Shown here in pieces: positions 17,846 through 26,961 of a DNA stretch of 64,000 nucleotides. A model generated the notes under the pieces. It ran no database searches and was not told where the DNA came from. It was given only the letters and a program-made list of their open reading frames with translations. This stretch comes from Treponema sp. (GTDB lineage Bacteria > Spirochaetota > Spirochaetia > Treponematales > Treponemataceae). The stretch is taken from contig JAGBGX010000010.1 of assembly GCA_017935745.1 (NCBI GenBank), positions 186,001-250,000 of the forward strand. Reading direction: 5' to 3'. The position numbers were made by a program, and so were the translations under genes. Every line of letters starts with the position of its first letter. Positions within the stretch are counted from its first letter, which is position 1.

Positions 17846-18811
17846 ATGAATACCAGAATACGCAAAATAGTTGAAAATATCAAGAACTCGCCTGCTTATC
17901 GGGGAAAACTTTTGATGCAGGAGCCGATGAGCCTCCATACAACGATGAAAGCCGGCGGATGCGCTTCTGTTTTTGCCGAGCCGGAAGACTGCGCTTCCCT
18001 TGCGGTTCTTGCAGCTGCATGCAGGGAAGGCGGCGCGGATTTTTTTATTTTGGGCGGCGGAAGCAACCTGATTGTAAGCGACAGCGGATTTGACGGCGTG
18101 ATAGTTTCAATGAACGCGTTTTCTTCAGTCGAACTGAAAGACGGAAACGTTGTCTGCGGAGCCGGGGCGCAGACCGGGGATGTTGTGCGTTTTTTTGCTG
18201 AAAACGGCATTCCGGGAATGGAGCCTTTTGCCGGACTTCCGGGAACGTGCGGCGGCGCCTGCTTTATGAATGCACGGTGCTATGCGGCGGACATAAGCTC
18301 AAGAATCAGTTCTGCTGAGTATCTTGATGTGGAAAAAATCGGCTCAAATGCGTGTACGTTTCTTGAACAGCATCTGAAAATGTATCATAATGCAGATAAC
18401 GGTGCGGACTGGTCGTACAAGAAGTCTCCTTTTATGGGCGGATCAAAAATCATAACAAAAGTGATTTTTAAGGCCGGGCAGCCGGATCCTTCAAAAAAGC
18501 CGCTCATACAGGCAGAGTGCGAACGGTTCATACAGGACAGGGAGGCAAAAGGTCATTTTAAAGCCCCCAGCTCCGGGAGCATCTTTAAAAACAGCCGGGA
18601 TTTCGGCTGCCCGAGCGGAGTTCTTATTGACCGGGCCGGGCTGAAAGGCATGCGGATTGGCGGCGCGCAGATAGCTCCGTGGCATGGGAATATCATTATC
18701 AATACAGGAAATGCAACGTGTGCGGATATACAGGCATTGGTCCGTTTGGCGCAGGAAAAAGTCAGGGAGCAGACAGGATTCCTCCTGGAATGCGAAGTGA
18801 TTTTTCTGTAA
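17846..18811 (+). CDS. murB: UDP-N-acetylmuramate dehydrogenase
   Basis: 321 residues from ATG 17846. A longer frame back to 17744 overlaps the divergent cysS start and is rejected. The FAD enzyme reduces UDP-GlcNAc-enolpyruvate to UDP-MurNAc. Features: HTTMKAGGCASVFAEPED, the FAD-binding FFILGGGSNLIVSD, GMEPFAGLPGTCGGACFMNARCYAADI, and near the C-terminus GSIFKN and the substrate-proton Ser/Glu region (GSGSI, ECEVIF). The Tyr-containing loop WSYKKSPFM fits the type II form. Confidence 0.94.
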   Translation: MNTRIRKIVENIKNSPAYRGKLLMQEPMSLHTTMKAGGCASVFAEPEDCASLAVLAAACREGGADFFILGGGSNLIVSDSGFDGVIVSMNAFSSVELKDGNVVCGAGAQTGDVVRFFAENGIPGMEPFAGLPGTCGGACFMNARCYAADISSRISSAEYLDVEKIGSNACTFLEQHLKMYHNADNGADWSYKKSPFMGGSKIITKVIFKAGQPDPSKKPLIQAECERFIQDREAKGHFKAPSSGSIFKNSRDFGCPSGVLIDRAGLKGMRIGGAQIAPWHGNIIINTGNATCADIQALVRLAQEKVREQTGFLLECEVIFL

Positions 18812-18858
18812 TCCGCAGGGGCCGGCATCCGATAATAAAACTGAAAAGGTGGTAAAAA

Positions 18859-20061
18859 GTGCTTCAGCTTTCGTTTGTCAATTTCAAGCAGAATTCATAT
18901 ATATTTGTCGAAGGCACTCCTGCCACAGACAGGTTTTTTATCATACAGAGCGGAAGAGTAAAGTGCTACAATGAAATTGCCATTCCGGGAGCGGTGCCTG
19001 AAATTCTCGGGCCGGGAGACTTTGTTGGCGTTATTTCCTGCATGTCAGGGCATGAACAGACAAAAAGCGTAGTTACGCTTACGCCGGTGGTCGCGATTAT
19101 GGTTCAGAAAAGCCAGTATCCTGAGCTTATAATGAAAAATACGCCTGTCGCCATGAAAATTGTGCGCGCTTTTGCCCGGGAAATGCGGATTGTAAACGAT
19201 CAGCTGACAAAGCTTACGCTGAAAAAAGTCATCCTTGATTCGCCTGAGTCCTTGTTTTCAATTGCTGAATACTATGAGCGTTCGCGCCACATAAGCATAG
19301 CTGCATACGGCTACTATCAGTACTTAAAGCACTGCCCCTCGGGAATTAACTTTGAAAAGGCAAAGCAGCGGTTTTCTGCGCTCCGGCCGTATTCCAAGGC
19401 AGTGTATTACGAGCCTTCAAAGGAAAATTTCAGGAAGTATCCTGCTGATACAATGATTTTTTCTGAATGCCAGAACGGCGCTGATATGTTTATCATTCAG
19501 GAAGGGCTTGTGCGCATAACAAAAGTTGTTGACGGAAATGAAGTCACTCTTGCGCTGCTGAAAAAAGGCGACATGTTCGGTGAAATGGCGCTGCTGGAAA
19601 ACAAGCCCCGGTCTGCGAGCGCAATCGCGCATGAAAACTGCACGCTCATGGTTATAAACATGGCGAACTTCAACCAGATGGTTGCAACGCAGCCGCAGAT
19701 GATTTCAAAGCTTACAATGATGTTCGCAGACAGGCTGTGGAGCACGTACCGCCAGCTTTCAAACACGCAGCTGTCTGACCTGAGGGAAAAGCTTGTTGAC
19801 ATGATTTCGCTTCAGGTTGAAAAGCAGAAAGTTCCGTATACAAAAGGTTCCGCCTATGTCACAGAATTTTCAGTCACTGATATTTTAAAGCTCTGCGCAA
19901 TTCCGGGCGAAGAGTATTCAATGGCTCTGAGGCTGCTTCAGACCGATCAGAATGTACGGATTGCAAGCGGAAAGATTGTCATTCCGGACATCAAAGAGCT
20001 GATAAAGCAGTCCGCCTTTTACCGCCAGCAAAATTCCAGAAGGTCAAATGAGCAGCACTAA
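18859..20061 (+). CDS. protein with two cyclic-nucleotide-binding (CRP-like) domains
   Basis: 400 residues. The start is GTG 18859, with AAGGTGG six bases upstream. The first cNMP-binding jelly roll spans about residues 10-115 (GRVKCYNEIAIPGAVPEILGPGDFVG). The second spans about residues 195-310 (LVRITKVVDGNEVTLALLKKGDMFGEMALLENKPRSASA), where GEMALL plus R-S-A closely fit the phosphate-binding cassette. The C-terminal ~80 residues are helical and may form a DNA-binding or dimer region. It corresponds in position to T. pallidum TP0089 (from memory). The target is unknown. Confidence 0.85.
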   Translation: MLQLSFVNFKQNSYIFVEGTPATDRFFIIQSGRVKCYNEIAIPGAVPEILGPGDFVGVISCMSGHEQTKSVVTLTPVVAIMVQKSQYPELIMKNTPVAMKIVRAFAREMRIVNDQLTKLTLKKVILDSPESLFSIAEYYERSRHISIAAYGYYQYLKHCPSGINFEKAKQRFSALRPYSKAVYYEPSKENFRKYPADTMIFSECQNGADMFIIQEGLVRITKVVDGNEVTLALLKKGDMFGEMALLENKPRSASAIAHENCTLMVINMANFNQMVATQPQMISKLTMMFADRLWSTYRQLSNTQLSDLREKLVDMISLQVEKQKVPYTKGSAYVTEFSVTDILKLCAIPGEEYSMALRLLQTDQNVRIASGKIVIPDIKELIKQSAFYRQQNSRRSNEQH

Positions 20062-20599
20062 ATTTTTTTCCGCAGTTATTATGTGTCTCTTTGCTGCGGC
20101 TTTTGCCGCGTTTTCACAGGAAGCTCTTCCTGGCGGATACAGGAGCATCAGGCTCGGAATGTCTGTGGACGAAGTGAAGGATGCCCTGAAGAAGGACTTG
20201 AATTTCGGCTACCGGGGCGACCGTGATGTTTCTCTTTTGCCGGGAGAAAACAGGACGCTTATAGAGACCGACACATCGCGGACTGCGCCCTATTCCTTTT
20301 TGGAGCGGTGCTGGTTTCAGTTTTATGAAGACAAGCTGTACACCATCACCGTGAACGTGCGCCGGTCAAAGATGGATCATTACTCGGTGTTTTCCGCTCT
20401 GGCTGAAAAATACGGAATGCCGGACTCGCTCAGCCCTGAAAAATCAGAATGGAAAGATGACAGTGTGATTATGTCCTTGGAGCGGCCGCTGACTTTAAAG
20501 TACACGGATCGGGCGGTTTTTGAAGATCTTCAGTCCAAGGCGCTTGTGCAAAAAAGCGCGGAAGAGCAGGCCAGGGGAGCGTTTCTGGACAGCCTATGA
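20048..20599 (+). CDS. conserved periplasmic protein of unknown function
   Basis: 183 residues. The start overlaps the cNMP-protein gene by 14 bases, which puts it in the same operon. A signal peptide (residues 1-22, ending AFAAFSQ) is visible. The mature part starts GGYRSIRLGMSVDEVKDALKKD, a pattern common in small periplasmic proteins in which a short repeat-like helix precedes beta strands. No catalytic motif is seen, and I do not recognise a family. Confidence 0.75.
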   Translation: MSSTKFFSAVIMCLFAAAFAAFSQEALPGGYRSIRLGMSVDEVKDALKKDLNFGYRGDRDVSLLPGENRTLIETDTSRTAPYSFLERCWFQFYEDKLYTITVNVRRSKMDHYSVFSALAEKYGMPDSLSPEKSEWKDDSVIMSLERPLTLKYTDRAVFEDLQSKALVQKSAEEQARGAFLDSL

Positions 20600-21057
20600 A
20601 AAAACTGCTTCTTTCATTTTTTTTATGCGCGGCTGCTCTGGTTCAGCTGGCTTCCTGCTCCGGGAAAAAATACCGCCTGCCTGTCCGGGAGCTGACTGTT
20701 CTGTGTTCTTCGGGGAATGAAGTCACTGTGCAGGCGGAAATCGCACGGACGGAAGATGAGCGCAGCTGGGGATTTATGAAGCGCAGGCACATTCCTGAAG
20801 GAACGGGAATGCTTTTTGTGTTTGAGCGCGACCAAGTCTTAAGCTTCTGGATGAAGAACACTCCTCATCCGCTTTCCATTGCCTATATTGACAGCGGAGG
20901 AATTATCCGCGGCATTTACGATATGACTCCGTACAGCCTTTCCCCGGTAAAAAGCCCGCGCTCCGTGCGGTATGCGCTGGAAGTTCCGCAGGGATGGTAT
21001 GAAAAGGCAGGCATAACGGCCGGCGACAGGCTGGTTCTTCCCGGTTCTGGTTTTTAA
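20596..21057 (+). CDS. DUF192 lipoprotein
   Basis: 153 residues, start overlapping the previous stop (ATGA). The lipoprotein signal ends LASC (Cys 21). The rest is a DUF192 domain: TEDERSWGFMKRRHIPEGTGMLFVF, then LSFWMKNTPHPLSIAYID and ALEVPQGWYEKAGITAGD, all in the family order. DUF192 proteins are small beta proteins of unknown biochemical role. The stop is three bases from the convergent TPR gene. Confidence 0.88.
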   Translation: MKKLLLSFFLCAAALVQLASCSGKKYRLPVRELTVLCSSGNEVTVQAEIARTEDERSWGFMKRRHIPEGTGMLFVFERDQVLSFWMKNTPHPLSIAYIDSGGIIRGIYDMTPYSLSPVKSPRSVRYALEVPQGWYEKAGITAGDRLVLPGSGF

Positions 21058-21060
21058 AGT

Positions 21061-22215
21061 TTAAAGTGCTGCCGTGAGCCGCTCAATCTCTGAAAGCGCA
21101 ATTTTGTCATCGGGATCAATTTCAAGCACAACTTCAAAATAACGCCTGGCTTCTTCCGGCTGGCTGAGCTTCAGGCAGAGGCAGCCGAGGTTGCTTATGA
21201 TTTTTGTGTTTTCAGGATCCATGGACAATGCTTCTGTCAGGGTTTCCTTTGCTTCCTTGAGCCTGCCGGTTTCCATCTGGCAGATAGCAAGCTCGTTCAG
21301 CGTGTCAGCGTTTTCATCTCCGCCTTCGCACTCCCGCGCCTTTTCAAACGCCTGCCGGGCGTCTTCAAACCGTCCGAGCCTGCGCAGTCCCCATCCGAGC
21401 AAAAACCATGCGTTCCATACGGCGGGATTGTCCTGAATAAACCGGCGGATTTCCTCAAGGCCTTTTTCTTCCTGTCCGCTGGAAATAAGCAGATAGGCGC
21501 TGTGAAACCTGCTGTTCTCCAAATTCCTGTTGGAAATTTTGTAGATGATTTCCTGGGCGCGCTCCTTTTTGTACAGGCCGTTTTCACCAAGGGATTCATC
21601 CGTTTCATCTGCGGTGAGAGCCAGATAGCTTTCAAAGCAGGCTTTCGCTTCGCCATAGTCGCATTTTTTCAGATAGAAAAATCCCGCATTGAAGTACGCG
21701 TCAGGAATTTCATCCGCGCTGTCCAGCGCTTCCTTGTAGTATTTGAGGGCGGTTTCATCGTATGCGTCAGCGTCATCGTTCAGGGAAATGCGCCTGTAGC
21801 TGTCCGCCTTCTGGTCAAAGAAAATCGCCATGTTCAGTATGACAGACTTGTCCTGCGGGTCAATTCCGTTTACCGCAAGCCAGATTTCTTCCGCCAGATC
21901 CCAGTCTTCGTTCCGCGCCTTTAGAATGGCGGCTTCCGCAAGCTCCTTTTTTATTCCCGGACGCGCATCCGTGATGAATTTCCGGTAGTAGTCTGCGTTC
22001 TTGTTTTCCCTGTCATACGCAAGGACTTTCAGGATTCCCGAAAGAATCTGCTCTTCGCTCAGCTGCGCAGCGTCTGCTTCAACAGAGTCGCCGGGATTTT
22101 TTTTCTGCACAGGAAGCTCCCTGTCAGGATCGATGCTCATTGCCTTTGAGGAAAAAACGGCGTTCTGCGGCGGCTTGATAAAGTACACTGAATCCAGAGG
22201 ATTTGAAACAATCAT
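21061..22215 (-). CDS. tetratricopeptide-repeat protein
   Basis: 384 residues. A TPR array covers about residues 85-384, with repeat consensus hits such as AYFNAGFFYLKKCDYGEAKACFE, WNAWFLLGWGLRRLGRFEDARQAFE and ISNLGCLCLKLSQPEEARRYFE (the repeats end in A-x3-A/Y-x2-AL type positions). There is no signal peptide, so it is cytoplasmic. AGGAAAA precedes the ATG on the minus strand. It follows the PilZ gene closely (18 bases). A scaffold role is likely; the partner is unknown. Confidence 0.85.
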   Translation of the reverse strand: MIVSNPLDSVYFIKPPQNAVFSSKAMSIDPDRELPVQKKNPGDSVEADAAQLSEEQILSGILKVLAYDRENKNADYYRKFITDARPGIKKELAEAAILKARNEDWDLAEEIWLAVNGIDPQDKSVILNMAIFFDQKADSYRRISLNDDADAYDETALKYYKEALDSADEIPDAYFNAGFFYLKKCDYGEAKACFESYLALTADETDESLGENGLYKKERAQEIIYKISNRNLENSRFHSAYLLISSGQEEKGLEEIRRFIQDNPAVWNAWFLLGWGLRRLGRFEDARQAFEKARECEGGDENADTLNELAICQMETGRLKEAKETLTEALSMDPENTKIISNLGCLCLKLSQPEEARRYFEVVLEIDPDDKIALSEIERLTAAL

Positions 22216-22233
22216 TTTTTTCCTGCCGGCGTT

Positions 22234-23097
22234 CTATTTTGCTTCGGAAACCTTTTGAACTTCGCCCTGCTGCTCGTCTTTGTTTGCGTTCAGCTCGTCC
22301 TTGCGCATTGTTGAAATGTAATTGTTGATTCTGATTTTGTACGCAAGGCTGATGGAATCCTCCTGGAACTGAATGCTGGCTCCAATCAGGTCGCTTCTGC
22401 CTTCAACAGGCGTTGTGCTGACGATGATTCCCTTTATTATCATCATTTCATGGGGATCGTCAAATTCAAGCTGGAGAAACGCTTCCTTTTGAAGGAGAAA
22501 CTTGGAAAGTCCCAGCAAAACAATTTTTGCCCCGCCGAACGACAAGTCCTGCAAAATGCAGTTGCGCTGGATATTCTGAATTGAAACAGTAAGCTCTTTT
22601 CTTTGCAGCCCGAGCTTTCTCATTGAATTCTGCGTTATATGGATGCGGTCTTCCTTTCTCCGTATGGCGTTCATGTTTGCTTCAACAAGGCTTCCAAGCA
22701 TGACAATCAGATCGTCCGGCGGACGCTGTGTATACTGAATTGTAATAAGGGAAAGATCCGTGCTGTTCATGTATGGCTGGATAATATCAACCTTTGCATT
22801 GACAAAAAAACTCATCAGCTGCCCGTCAGGATTGTAAAAGCTGAACTTCAGGCTCACTGGATCCGGGTCTTTTTTGGACAGGGTTGCATACGCTCCGCCG
22901 TTTGTGCCGAGAATGATTTTAGCCTGGTTAAATGAAGATGAATTCACGATACACGGCCATTGCAGTCCGCCGCTCTTGATATAAATCTGCCGCGGATCCA
23001 TTTTCAGCGTATGTATAATCTCCTTGGAGAATACAATTTCAGTGTCTCTATAGCAATCGTAATAACGGTTAATAGTTTGAGTAGTAACAAATGCCAT
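22234..23097 (-). CDS. PilZ-domain protein
   Basis: 287 residues from ATG 23097. An upstream TTG is less likely because the -10 element overlaps it. The C-terminal half matches PilZ: RKEDRIHITQNSMRKLGL, LQDLSFGGAKIV with the D/N-x-S-x-x-G motif as DLSFGGA, and a GASIQF strand. The Arg-rich loop before the first strand is RKEDR and not RxxxR. The N-terminal half is an unassigned beta domain. PilZ proteins bind cyclic-di-GMP and often act on motility. It is transcribed from a near-consensus promoter. Confidence 0.78.
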   Translation of the reverse strand: MAFVTTQTINRYYDCYRDTEIVFSKEIIHTLKMDPRQIYIKSGGLQWPCIVNSSSFNQAKIILGTNGGAYATLSKKDPDPVSLKFSFYNPDGQLMSFFVNAKVDIIQPYMNSTDLSLITIQYTQRPPDDLIVMLGSLVEANMNAIRRKEDRIHITQNSMRKLGLQRKELTVSIQNIQRNCILQDLSFGGAKIVLLGLSKFLLQKEAFLQLEFDDPHEMMIIKGIIVSTTPVEGRSDLIGASIQFQEDSISLAYKIRINNYISTMRKDELNANKDEQQGEVQKVSEAK

Positions 23098-23105
23098 AAT
23101 AAGCA

Positions 23106-23134
23106 ATTATAATATATATTTCATGTTTTATCAA
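23106..23134 (-). promoter_or_regulatory. near-consensus sigma70 promoter of the PilZ gene
   Basis: On the minus strand TTGATA (23129-23134), exactly 17 bases, then TATAAT (23106-23111). Only eight bases separate TATAAT from the ATG at 23097. No Shine-Dalgarno is present, so the message would have a leader of 0-3 bases. Confidence 0.65.
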
Positions 23135-23181
23135 CGTAAAATATCAAAATAAAAGTCTTTCGCGTTTCCGCTGTTCTGCAC

Positions 23182-23211
23182 TTAACGCTGTGCTGTGTTT
23201 TCTGATATACT
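23182..23211 (+). promoter_or_regulatory. extended -10 promoter of trkA
   Basis: TGATATACT (23203-23211) with a weak TTAACG (23182-23187) 18 bases upstream of the -10. Only GGAGCAA lies between the -10 and ATG 23219. It diverges from the PilZ promoter. Confidence 0.5.
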
Positions 23212-23218
23212 GGAGCAA

Positions 23219-24670
23219 ATGAACATTATGATTATCGGCGCCGGATTTACGGGCGTTCAGCTTGCAAAGCGGCTTATAAATGAAGGCAACATTGTAAAGC
23301 TCATAGACAATGATGAAGACATAATTGAGCATATAAGCAACAGACTTGACTGTGAAGTGATTCACGCCGACGGAAACAACTTGCAGACGCTGGAAGAGCT
23401 TGGCATTGAAAAAATGGATGCGCTTGTCACGCTGACAGACAGCGATGAAATCAACATGATTACCTGCTCGCTTGTGGACGCAGTATATCCTTCCGTCCTG
23501 AAGATTGCCCGTGTAAGAAACTATGCATACTATGTGAATACAAACGACACGGCAAGCCATCACGCGGAAACGTTCAAGGGAAACCACCGCCCGCTGTACG
23601 GAATTGACTATATGATTCATCCTGATGTGGAGGCGGCTCAGGCGATTGTCAAGGCGGTTGAGCACGGAGCAATCAGCGATATTGTTGACTTTGGCGACAA
23701 CGGGGAATTTGAAATTGCAGCTTTTCAGGTTGAGCGCAAGAGCAAGCTTGACGGAATCGCGCTCAAGGACATCCGCTCCCTCACCGACAAAAAATTTCTT
23801 GTTGTGTATCAGGAAACAAGGGAAGCAGAGTCTGACAACATGGTTTCAAGCCTTCCGAGCGGAAGCACAATTTTAAATGCCGGAGACAGAATCGGCATTA
23901 TAACTGAAAAGGAGACGGTTCCGGCGCTTCTTGAGCTGTGCGGAATAAAAATTGATGCGATAAAGAAAATCGCGCTTGTCGGAATCGGAAGAATCGGAAC
24001 GATTGTGGCCGACAAGATTATCGAAAAGGACAAGACATCTCTTTTGCAGAAGCTGTTCAATGGAAAGAAACGGATTTCCCAGACGTTTACAATTATTGAC
24101 AGCGACAAGAGCCTCTGCCTCGAAGCCGAAAAAAAATTTCCGCAGGCACGGATTTGCAACGCTGACATTACCGATGATGCTTTCATTGAAGAAGAAGGAA
24201 TTGACAAGTATAACCTTGTAATCTGCGCAACGCATAACCACGAAATGAACATGGTTGTTTCCGCCTACCTTGAGTCGCTTGGCGTGGAAAAGACAATTGC
24301 GCTTGTTGCCCAGTCGCAGTTCGGGAACATTGCGCGCAAGCTTGGAATTGATGTTGCAATTCCGATGCGGGACACGCTCATTGACTCAATTATCAGCCAT
24401 CTTCACGGAAAATCGGTGACTGGAATTCATACTGTTGCAAACGGCGAATTTGAAATTGTGGAGTGCGACTTGCCTTCTTCCAGCAAATTTATCGGAAAGC
24501 AGCTCAAGGACATTGCAAGCCCGGGGGAATTCCTGATTCTGCTGGTAAAGAAGCCGGGAAGCGCGCGGTATGAGCTTCCGCAGGGAAACACGTTTTTTTC
24601 GGTCGGCGACCATCTTGTTATAATAGAAAGAACCGGCGATAAAAAAGTCCTTGAAAAATTCAGCCGCTAG
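23219..24670 (+). CDS. trkA: Trk potassium uptake regulatory protein TrkA
   Basis: 483 residues from ATG 23219. Peripheral subunit that gates the TrkH potassium channel by binding NAD(H). It has two RCK repeats, each with a Rossmann domain: MNIMIIGAGFTGVQLAKRL at the N-terminus and KKIALVGIGRIGTIVADKI from about residue 247. Each is followed by a TrkA_C domain. The frame upstream to 23195 would place the start inside the -10 element and is rejected. The trkH start follows nine bases after the stop, so the two are an operon. Confidence 0.93.
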   Translation: MNIMIIGAGFTGVQLAKRLINEGNIVKLIDNDEDIIEHISNRLDCEVIHADGNNLQTLEELGIEKMDALVTLTDSDEINMITCSLVDAVYPSVLKIARVRNYAYYVNTNDTASHHAETFKGNHRPLYGIDYMIHPDVEAAQAIVKAVEHGAISDIVDFGDNGEFEIAAFQVERKSKLDGIALKDIRSLTDKKFLVVYQETREAESDNMVSSLPSGSTILNAGDRIGIITEKETVPALLELCGIKIDAIKKIALVGIGRIGTIVADKIIEKDKTSLLQKLFNGKKRISQTFTIIDSDKSLCLEAEKKFPQARICNADITDDAFIEEEGIDKYNLVICATHNHEMNMVVSAYLESLGVEKTIALVAQSQFGNIARKLGIDVAIPMRDTLIDSIISHLHGKSVTGIHTVANGEFEIVECDLPSSSKFIGKQLKDIASPGEFLILLVKKPGSARYELPQGNTFFSVGDHLVIIERTGDKKVLEKFSR

Positions 24671-24679
24671 GGATGCAAG

Positions 24680-26122
24680 ATGGCTTTTACAGTTCTGAGA
24701 ATTTTATTTTTTATTCTTTCGATAGTTGGAACGACATTTATCATTCCGATTTTGACTGCGCTTTTCTGCGGGGAATTTGATGTGATTCCTTCTTTTTTGG
24801 TTCCGATGGCAGTGAGCTGGATTTTTGGAGCGCTCTGCGTCATTCTGGGCAGAAAAAAGAAGTCGGTTCTGCATATCCGCTCAAGCTTTGCGGTGGTTGC
24901 GCTTGCATGGACGGTTTCAAGCCTGTTCGGCGCGGTTCCGTTTTACTTCAGCGGTGCGATTCCTTCCGTTACAGACGCGGTTTTTGAAAGCGTGAGCGGC
25001 TTTACAACGACTGGCGCCACGATTCTGACTGAAATTGAGCAGCTGCCGCGCAGCGTGCATATGTGGCGGTGCCTGACGCACTGGCTCGGCGGAATGGGAA
25101 TTGTGGCGCTTACTGTGGCGCTTCTGCCCGTTCTTGGCGTGGGCGGATTTCAGCTGATAAAAGCGGAGACAACCGGCCCTGAAAAAGGAAAATTCACGCC
25201 TAAAATCACAACAACTGCAAAAATCCTCTGGTTTATCTATCTTGGAATGACGGCTGCCCAGGCAGTGCTTCTTCACTTGGCAGGAATGGATGTCATTGAC
25301 TCGCTCTGCCATGCGTTTTCAACGCTCGGGACAGGCGGGTTTTCCACACGGAACGCAAGCATCGGCTCGTATCAGTCTGCGCTGATTGACTGGATTTGCA
25401 CGGTGTTCATGTTCGGCGCCGGAATCAATTTTTCGCTGTACTTTTATCTGTTTACCGGAAACTTCGGCGAAATACGGCGCAATTCCGAGCTGAAGGCATA
25501 TATCGGAATTGTTTTTGCAGCGGTTCTTCTTGTTACGTTTTTTCAGGCTTCCTATTACGGCGGATTTTTCAGCTCGCTCAGATTTTCAGCTTTTCAAGTT
25601 GCAAGCATAATAAGCACGACCGGATTTGCGACATCAGACTATACGCTGTGGAAGCCTGTGGCGCAGGTTGTGATTCTCATGCTTCTGTTCATCGGAGGAT
25701 GCTCAGGGTCAACTGCGGGCGGCGTGAAGGTTGTGCGCTGGGTTATCCTGTACAAGCAGTTTAAAAATGAAATGCTGAAGATGATGCATCCTCACGGCAT
25801 TTTTTCAGTGAGGCTCAATCAGCGCAGCGGCAGGCGGGATGTTGTTTTTTCAGTTGCGGCTTTTTTCTTTCTGTACTTTGCGCTCATAATCGCCACATCA
25901 TTTTTCGGCTCGCTGTTTGGAATGGATATTCAGACTTCGTTTACCGGCGCTCTTACGATGGTTGGAAACACGGGGCCTGCTTTCGGCATGCTCGGGCCGT
26001 CGTACAGCTGCTCATGGCTTGCCGTGCCGGTAAAATGGTGGTACTGCCTTGCTATGATAGCCGGACGCCTTGAGCTTTTCACGGTGTTTGTTTTCCTGAC
26101 TCCGGCTTACTGGCGGAAATAG
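24680..26122 (+). CDS. trkH: Trk potassium transporter membrane subunit TrkH
   Basis: 480 residues. Potassium-conducting membrane subunit. The four pore-loop repeats are visible: VSGFTTTGATI, FSTLGTGGFSTRN, ISTTGFATSDY and a degenerate MVGNTGPAFG, with the gating-loop GGCSGSTAGGVKVVR between. Each hydrophobic pair around them fits the M1-P-M2 pattern. With TrkA upstream this is a complete Trk/Ktr-like uptake system. No terminator is obvious after the stop before the next promoter. Confidence 0.95.
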   Translation: MAFTVLRILFFILSIVGTTFIIPILTALFCGEFDVIPSFLVPMAVSWIFGALCVILGRKKKSVLHIRSSFAVVALAWTVSSLFGAVPFYFSGAIPSVTDAVFESVSGFTTTGATILTEIEQLPRSVHMWRCLTHWLGGMGIVALTVALLPVLGVGGFQLIKAETTGPEKGKFTPKITTTAKILWFIYLGMTAAQAVLLHLAGMDVIDSLCHAFSTLGTGGFSTRNASIGSYQSALIDWICTVFMFGAGINFSLYFYLFTGNFGEIRRNSELKAYIGIVFAAVLLVTFFQASYYGGFFSSLRFSAFQVASIISTTGFATSDYTLWKPVAQVVILMLLFIGGCSGSTAGGVKVVRWVILYKQFKNEMLKMMHPHGIFSVRLNQRSGRRDVVFSVAAFFFLYFALIIATSFFGSLFGMDIQTSFTGALTMVGNTGPAFGMLGPSYSCSWLAVPVKWWYCLAMIAGRLELFTVFVFLTPAYWRK

Positions 26123-26170
26123 CCTGTGTGCTTCTGCTGCTTCCGCGGAAGAAAAGTCTTTGACGCAGCA

Positions 26171-26200
26171 TTGACAGGCCGATGTAATTGCGTATATACT
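26171..26200 (+). promoter_or_regulatory. near-consensus promoter facing the glycan locus
   Basis: TTGACA (26171-26176), 18 bases, TATACT (26195-26200). It reads into decayed sequence and then the glycan operon. It was probably the promoter of the lost acyltransferase and may now serve the operon. Confidence 0.55.
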
Positions 26201-26218
26201 TTTTCTTAATAGAATCTA

Positions 26219-26570
26219 CATGACTGCAAGCCGTTGCGGCGGCGGCAGAAATGGCTTTCTTTCAGAACTGCTGTCGGCGTATGCGGATTTCCTCGGGCAG
26301 ATTTTGTCCGCCGGAAAGATGCACTGTGCCGTGGGGAAAGCTATTTTAAATTCTTGGTTAAAATCAACAGTATTAGAAAATTTCTGTCTCTGAAACCGGC
26401 TGGTTGCGGTGTGTGCTGTGAGTTGAATCAGGATGCCGGTTGTGTGGCAGGGGCTTCAATTCTTTCATCGATTTTAAAAAGTCTACAAAAGTTTCATAAA
26501 AGTCTTTAGGGAAAATGGTGTAAACCATGCGGGCCGTATGGTGAACTGCTTTGTAAATAAAAAGCCTAGT
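26219..26570 (+). other. non-coding or decayed stretch
   Basis: This gap after trkH holds no convincing gene. An ATG at 26219 opens a 57-codon frame without a ribosome site, and an 91-codon frame at 26234 has no recognisable features. It lies between the promoter at 26171 and the acyltransferase remnant, so it is best read as decayed former coding sequence. Confidence 0.4.
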
Positions 26571-26920
26571 ATAAATTGGACAGGAACATCCTTTCTTGCC
26601 TGCTTATACGTTCTTCCGATTTCCTATATTTTGTTAAAAAAGACAGAAAAACAAAATGTGCGCTTCTGGAGCTATTGGGAAGAGCATCGTTTTCTGTTTT
26701 CTTGACGCAGATGGTTTGGTTCAACTATGCCGCGGGCTTTCTGTATGAGCACATTGACAGCATTTTTATGCGTCTTTCAATAAATTTCATTGTATGCTCC
26801 GTGTTTGGAGTGCTTTTTTATTTCATAGAAAATCCTTTTACCAAAAAGGTGATACGTTTTTTTCAGAACAGACACAGCCGAATGAGTAATGGTTTTGATG
26901 CTTTGTTTTTGGTTTCATAA
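26541..26920 (+). pseudogene. remnant of an acyltransferase-3 (OafA-type) gene, C-terminal part, frameshifted
   Basis: Two adjacent frames together read like the last membrane segments of an O-acyltransferase. The first has TGTSFLACLYVLPISYILLKK (frame of 26577). After a shift near 26655-26670 the second has LLELLGRASFSVFLTQMVW and later VFGVLFYFIENPFTKK. The N-terminal catalytic part is absent. Members of this family acetylate surface sugars, which fits the edge of a glycan locus. The shift lies near an A-rich stretch. It is scored as a decayed gene, not as a working short protein. Confidence 0.6.
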
Positions 26921-26961
26921 GAAATGAATAAGTCAGATGATTTTTTAACAAGGAAAAGAAA

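Noticed and set aside
1-26122. Transposase or integrase genes marking a mobile island in the core region
   Set aside because: No DDE, HUH or tyrosine-recombinase frame was seen here or in the accessory region, so mobility is inferred only from composition and broken genes.
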